From Pseudomonas chlororaphis subsp. piscium (GTDB lineage Bacteria > Pseudomonadota > Gammaproteobacteria > Pseudomonadales > Pseudomonadaceae), in NCBI RefSeq assembly GCF_003850345.1, contig NZ_CP027707.1, forward strand, positions 2,294,001 through 2,358,000: a stretch of 64,000 nt of DNA, read 5' to 3'. Shown in pieces: positions 60,314 to 64,000 of the stretch; within the stretch, counting starts at the first letter, position 1, and every line of letters begins with the position of its first letter. Below the pieces are notes generated by a model. It saw nothing but the letters and a program-made list of their open reading frames with translations. It had not been told where the DNA came from and made no database searches. Position numbers and translations under genes: made by a program.

Positions 60314-61237
60314 ATGCCAGGGATTTTCTTTGAGGTTGATGAAGTACTAAACGAGTCAATCATGACTGGTGTACCTTCTTTAATAGTAGAGGGCATAGAT
60401 GACATTGAAATATATATCAACTTAACCAGGCGAGTCCCATTTGACGTTGAAGTATATGCAGTTGAACACATAGAAGGTTATGGGCAAGGGTGCGGAGAAG
60501 TTATAAAGGCTATTGCTGCATTAGAAAATATCCCACAAACCCAGTACAAGTTACCGTCTCACATCCTTGGAGTAATCGATAAAGATGTAAGGGATTATAG
60601 AGGAGAACTCCCAACTTCCCCAGCTATACTAGTGCTAAAATATTACTCAATCGAAAGCCATTTCATCTCTAAAGCAATCATAGCAAACACATTAAGACTC
60701 TGTACTAAAACCTCACAAGACATGATTACCGAAGAGCTGTGCGATTTAATTATGTCAGAAATAGAAGTAAAGCTTTTAGATCTTTACTACCATTCTTTAG
60801 AAGCGTTGAAGAATGCTACTCAAGCCGGCTACGCGGCAGATTTCGCGTACTCATTCACTCCCGGGCGTATAAAGGATGTTCAGGCCAAAGCGTTGATAGA
60901 AGCCAAAAGGTCAGAACTCGATCAATTTGCAGACAGCCTGAACATAACCAGAAGTATAGATTCAGTAAAGTGCATAGCGCGCGGAAAATGGTTGATCGAT
61001 GTGTTTTCTGATGAGCTTGTTTATTGCATTGAACGCCTTCAAAACCTTTGCCGCGCACATACAATAAACAGCTGCCTTTCATGTATTACCAACGCCTACG
61101 ACAAGTGCTTATATCGCATGAAAGATGGCTTTAACAAAAATACAATAAAGAGCTTAGCCGCATCACATGTGGCAGGAGTAGAGTTTGATTATATCGTAAA
61201 CAGAATCTTTGAGTTTCGTCCCGAAAAAAGAGCTTAA
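60314..61237 (+). CDS. DUF4435 protein with TOPRIM-like motifs, AriB-like effector
   Basis: 307 residues from ATG 60314, RBS GGAGAG. SLIVEGIDDIEIY, with Glu26, and GVIDKDVRDYRGE match the TOPRIM-type metal-binding residues of DUF4435; I recall Glu26 as the catalytic residue mutated in AriB. AriB released from AriA acts as a nuclease on host tRNA-Lys and stops growth. The C-terminal half is helical with several Cys. The gene is AT-rich like its partner. PARIS identity is a strong suggestion; other AAA/DUF4435 systems exist. Confidence 0.7.
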   Translation: MPGIFFEVDEVLNESIMTGVPSLIVEGIDDIEIYINLTRRVPFDVEVYAVEHIEGYGQGCGEVIKAIAALENIPQTQYKLPSHILGVIDKDVRDYRGELPTSPAILVLKYYSIESHFISKAIIANTLRLCTKTSQDMITEELCDLIMSEIEVKLLDLYYHSLEALKNATQAGYAADFAYSFTPGRIKDVQAKALIEAKRSELDQFADSLNITRSIDSVKCIARGKWLIDVFSDELVYCIERLQNLCRAHTINSCLSCITNAYDKCLYRMKDGFNKNTIKSLAASHVAGVEFDYIVNRIFEFRPEKRA

Positions 61238-61483
61238 GTCGGACGAAACATATATCTCGTGTGCGACATTTCCTCACGTGAGACACTGAATCGCCCCAGT
61301 TTCGCAGACGCTTCAAATGACTGCTTGTGGCCGTTTGCTGCCGATTATGATCATTGCCGCATGTGGACCATTTTGTGTTTTGGCTCCTATGGCGACTTCA
61401 TGCATTAGAAAGATCTCCATGATTTGGCGAAAATTCATGGAGATCTATTACCGAGTACAGAAGAGCTCGACCCACCACCGGAC

Positions 61484-62032
61484 CTACAAAATCCGCAACA
61501 TCCACAGCACACCAACGTAAACCGCCCCTATCCCCACCGGCAGCACACAAAGCAGTCGAACCTGCGAAAAGAACGAAGGCACGGCTTCCACCGGAGTCGA
61601 CTCCTCCAGTTGCTGCAACGTCATGACCGCGACACCTTCTTCTGCTGGGGCGTTGAGCTTGGCCTGGATCAGCGGTTCGACTTCTTCGACTTTGCGCATC
61701 AGGGTTCGGCCCCAAGTAAACAGTGCCGCGCCGACGAAGATCAGCAGGTAGATCACCAGGAATTTCCAGTGGGGCGGGGTGCTCAGGTGGATGAAGTCGG
61801 GGGTTGGGCTGTTGTCCCAGAACCACTCCAGGGGCTGGGTGTTGTTGTAGACCATGGACACAAAGTCCTTGACCTGGCGGTTGAGGAGCGCCGCGGCGTC
61901 GCTGTAGCTGTTCATGCGCCAGTTGAGCATTTTCAGGGTGGAAAACAGGGTGGAGATCAAGGCGCCGGTAAACAGCAGTGCGCCTGCGGCGATGGACAGC
62001 CGGTATTTCAGTTGGGCCTGGGTGTAATTCAT
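61484..62032 (-). CDS. YniB family membrane protein
   Basis: 182 residues with three or four transmembrane helices (about 12-35, 88-106, 148-180), a YniB-like pattern (SDAAALLNRQVKDFVSMVYNNTQPLEWFWDNSP) and a size close to E. coli YniB (178). Function unknown. The gene is GC-rich as the host, so it marks the right edge of the accessory block. Bases 61238-61483 before it hold no gene. Confidence 0.75.
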   Translation of the reverse strand: MNYTQAQLKYRLSIAAGALLFTGALISTLFSTLKMLNWRMNSYSDAAALLNRQVKDFVSMVYNNTQPLEWFWDNSPTPDFIHLSTPPHWKFLVIYLLIFVGAALFTWGRTLMRKVEEVEPLIQAKLNAPAEEGVAVMTLQQLEESTPVEAVPSFFSQVRLLCVLPVGIGAVYVGVLWMLRIL

Positions 62033-62184
62033 CTTTGCGTCCTGCGATGAAGAAAAAGGGGCGCAATACTATAGTTCGTCGCCCGTGGTCGATAGGGGCG
62101 GCCTTGGTTCATGGGCTGCCTTAGGGCCTCGAAGGTTTCAGCCGACCCGCCTGCGACCCTCGCTATTCCATCTTCGGCTGGACG

Positions 62185-62288
62185 AGCCAGCCCATGCAGC
62201 ACGTGCAAGACGTCTTTAAACGCTACGCCCCAGGGCCCGTTGACGGTGTTGCAGGGGGTAACCTGCATCTGGAGCAGGGCAGTAACCT
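62185..62288 (+). pseudogene. broken copy of the 5' end of the ABC transporter ATPase gene
   Basis: From the ATG at 62194 the bases follow the start of the ABC ATPase gene at 63388 closely: CCAGGGCCCGTTGACGG and GTTGCAGGGGG in the copy versus CCAGGGACCGTTGACGG and GTTGCAGGGTG in the gene, then CATCTGGAGCAGGGC versus CAGCTGGAGCAGGGC. Small deletions change the frame, and similarity ends near 62288, before the Walker A motif. It is a short, degenerated duplicate. Confidence 0.7.
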
Positions 62289-62292
62289 ACAA

Positions 62293-62324
62293 AGCCCGGC
62301 AGCGCAACACTGCTGGGCTTTTTT
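62293..62324 (+). terminator. intrinsic terminator upstream of peroxiredoxin gene
   Basis: AGCCCGGCAG (62293-62302) pairs with CTGCTGGGCT (62310-62319) with one mismatch, followed by T5-6. It isolates the peroxiredoxin promoter from upstream transcription. Confidence 0.7.
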
Positions 62325-62459
62325 GTCTGCGCTCACCCGGCCCTGGCGCGTCTCCTATACTGATTCGCGCCGACAGGTTCACGGCGTACCCGAACGCCGC
62401 CGCAACAGCCGTCAGTTCCCTGACAACTACCCCTCTCAGTCACTGCAAGGAGACCAACC

Positions 62460-63113
62460 ATGGCAATCCGCATTGGCGACGAAGCACCCGATTTCACTGC
62501 CGACACGACCGAAGGTCCGCTGCACTTCCACGAGTGGATCGGCGACAAGTGGGCGATCCTGTTTTCCCATCCGAAGGACTTCACCCCGGTGTGCACCACC
62601 GAGCTCGGTTACATGGCCAGGCTCAAGCCGGAGTTCGACAAACGCAACACCAGGATTGTCGGGCTCAGTATCGACCCGGTCAGCGACCACCATGCCTGGG
62701 TCGGTGACATCCAGGAAACCCAGGGGCATGCGGTCAACTACCCGATGATCGGCGACGAAAACCTGGTGGTGGCCAAGCTTTACGACATGATCCACCCCAA
62801 TGCCGGCGGAGGCGCGCGCACCGCGGTGGACAACGCCACCGTGCGTTCGGTGTTCATCATCGGCCCGGACAAGAAGGTCAAGGCCATGCTGGTCTACCCG
62901 ATGAGCGCCGGGCGCAACTTCGATGAAGTGCTGCGCCTGCTCGATTCCCTGCAACTGAATGCCAAGCACACCGTCGCCACCCCGGTGAACTGGCGCCCGG
63001 GCGAGGATGTGATCATTCCTACCTCGGTATCCGACGAGGACGCCCGGAAGAAATATCCGCAAGGCTTCAAGACACTGAAGCCCTATCTGCGTACCGTGGA
63101 GCAACCGAAGTAA
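62460..63113 (+). CDS. 1-Cys peroxiredoxin (Prx6 type)
   Basis: 217 residues, RBS AAGGAGA. The peroxidatic Cys45 is in FTPVCTTELG; the long C-terminal domain (TPVNWRPGEDVIIPT, KKYPQGFKTLKPYLR) is that of Prx6/AhpC-like 1-Cys enzymes. It reduces hydrogen peroxide and organic hydroperoxides. No resolving Cys is present. It lies on a single transcript between a terminator and a REP-like gap. Confidence 0.9.
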   Translation: MAIRIGDEAPDFTADTTEGPLHFHEWIGDKWAILFSHPKDFTPVCTTELGYMARLKPEFDKRNTRIVGLSIDPVSDHHAWVGDIQETQGHAVNYPMIGDENLVVAKLYDMIHPNAGGGARTAVDNATVRSVFIIGPDKKVKAMLVYPMSAGRNFDEVLRLLDSLQLNAKHTVATPVNWRPGEDVIIPTSVSDEDARKKYPQGFKTLKPYLRTVEQPK

Positions 63114-63387
63114 CCACCACCGACAAGGGCTTGCTCGCGGAGCAGGCCTGCGGGAGCGACGCTACACCGGACGCTAGGGTTCACCCGGCAGACCGCTGCG
63201 GCGCGGCAGTCACTTCCATAGGTGCGCTTTCAGCCAGGATGGGCAGCAACTGCCCATCCGCGGTTCGAACAGTCCGAATCAATACCGCTGAGCGCAGGTT
63301 GAGCCCTGGGCGGAGTTGTGCGCCGCGAACCCTCGTGCTCCGACAAGCGCTATCCTTGAGCCTGCCCTCCGTTGCCAGAGCCCACCC
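63114..63387. other. intergenic gap with REP-like sequence
   Basis: TTGCTCGCGGAGCAGGCCTG at about 63129 is a degenerate REP-like hairpin. I see no other feature in the remaining 200 bases, which must contain the promoter of the ABC transporter gene. Confidence 0.4.
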
Positions 63388-64000
63388 ATGCTCGATGTAC
63401 AAGCCGTCTGCAAAAGCTACGCCACGCCCCAGGGACCGTTGACGGTGTTGCAGGGTGTCGACCTGCAGCTGGAGCAGGGCGGTAGCCTGGCGCTGATGGG
63501 CGAGTCGGGTAGCGGCAAGAGCACCTTGCTGCATTTGATCGCCGGCCTGGACAAGGTCGATCGCGGCAGCATCCGCATTGGTGATCACCAACTGGAGCGG
63601 ATGAACGAAAACCAGTTGGCCAACTGGCGGCGGACCGAAGTCGGGCTGGTGTTCCAGCAGTTCAACCTGATCGGCAGCCTGCGGGTGGAGGACAACCTGG
63701 GGTTCCAGGCGCGGCTGGCCGGGCGTTTCGATGAGCGCTGGCAGGCGCAGTTGGTGGAGCGCCTGGGCCTGGGGGATCTGCTGCGGCGCTACCCGGAACA
63801 GCTGTCCGGCGGCCAGCAACAGCGGGTGGCCCTGGGCCGCGCCCTGGCCGGGAAACCGCGGCTGCTGCTGGCCGACGAACCCACCGGCAGCCTTGACGAA
63901 GCCACCAGCGACGACGTGCTGCAGCTGTTGCTGGAGCTATTGGCCGATACCCCCACCAGCCTCTTGATGGTCACCCACAGCCAGCGTGTCGCCGGCCGCC
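63388..64000 (+). CDS. ABC transporter ATP-binding protein (LolD/MacB-like), 3' end cut off
   Basis: The first 204 residues are visible from ATG 63388. Walker A GESGSGKST (residues about 38-46), Q-loop FQQFNLI, signature LSGGQQQRVALGRAL, Walker B LLLADEPTGSLDE and the switch His in VTHSQ are complete, in the pattern of the LolD/MacB group that drives lipoprotein or macrolide/peptide export. The partner permease should follow beyond the window edge. Its 5' end is duplicated at 62185. Confidence 0.85.
   Translation, partial: MLDVQAVCKSYATPQGPLTVLQGVDLQLEQGGSLALMGESGSGKSTLLHLIAGLDKVDRGSIRIGDHQLERMNENQLANWRRTEVGLVFQQFNLIGSLRVEDNLGFQARLAGRFDERWQAQLVERLGLGDLLRRYPEQLSGGQQQRVALGRALAGKPRLLLADEPTGSLDEATSDDVLQLLLELLADTPTSLLMVTHSQRVAGR

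Noticed and set aside
1..64000. CRISPR array
   Set aside because: No regularly spaced direct repeats seen; the only repeats are REP/REPIN elements, the DUF6124 duplication and short palindromes.

Overview
The window reads as chromosomal DNA of a Pseudomonas of the P. fluorescens complex (P. protegens/P. chlororaphis-like). This rests on the high-GC host genes, typical Pseudomonas REP sequences, an RTX polyurethanase-type lipase, DUF6124 genes and a Pseudomonas-style LexA box. Species assignment is inference.

Region 1 (1-31400) is the larger part of a lambdoid siphophage prophage, apparently intact over the part visible; the early left end (integrase, repressor, replication) lies outside. Layout: ninB/ninG-type recombination genes and a late-regulator-position gene (1-2787), small genes separated by terminators, a stand-alone tail-tip-like module, two holin-like proteins (4354-5005), a phage metallopeptidase, small and large terminase, portal, minor head protein, scaffold and capsid (6325-12422), connector and tail completion genes, tail tube with an Ig-like domain, a G/GT pair with a lambda-type -1 slippery site, tape measure, tail tip genes, fibres, a SleB-type endolysin and nested Rz/Rz1. 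Accessory 'moron' genes break the order at 5352-5606, 14268-14834, 16979-17728 and 28427-29026; the last encodes an EndoU-like lipoprotein. The right end carries an SOS cassette (LexA box, yedK/HMCES) and stops at a 50-bp tRNA-Pro(GGG) 3' end copy that is the likely attR.

Region 2 (31400-34100) is a wrecked second element: a frameshifted integrase C-terminus beside the tRNA remnant, a truncated second endolysin, and an AT-rich orphan radical SAM gene.

Region 3 (34170-55010) is host chromosome: lipase, cytochrome b561/MarR, FabF-like ketosynthase/HxlR, and an operon made of one radical SAM/SPASM enzyme and three DUF1842/DUF1843 proteins sharing a 'GDL' motif, which I consider a post-translational modification system. 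Then follow a TetR/3-hydroxyacyl-CoA dehydrogenase pair with a divergent AraC regulator, a HAD hydrolase, an acyl-CoA dehydrogenase and acyl-CoA synthetase facing a two-component system, and a lipoprotein.

Region 4 (55010-64000) is repeat-rich and accessory: REP/REPIN repeats, hicAB, duplicated DUF6124 genes with long conserved leaders, a toxin-tail remnant with a DUF7079 gene, and an AT-rich AAA ATPase + DUF4435 pair resembling the PARIS antiphage system. Host genes resume with yniB, a 1-Cys peroxiredoxin and an ABC transporter ATPase cut by the window edge, whose 5' end is also present as a broken copy at 62185.
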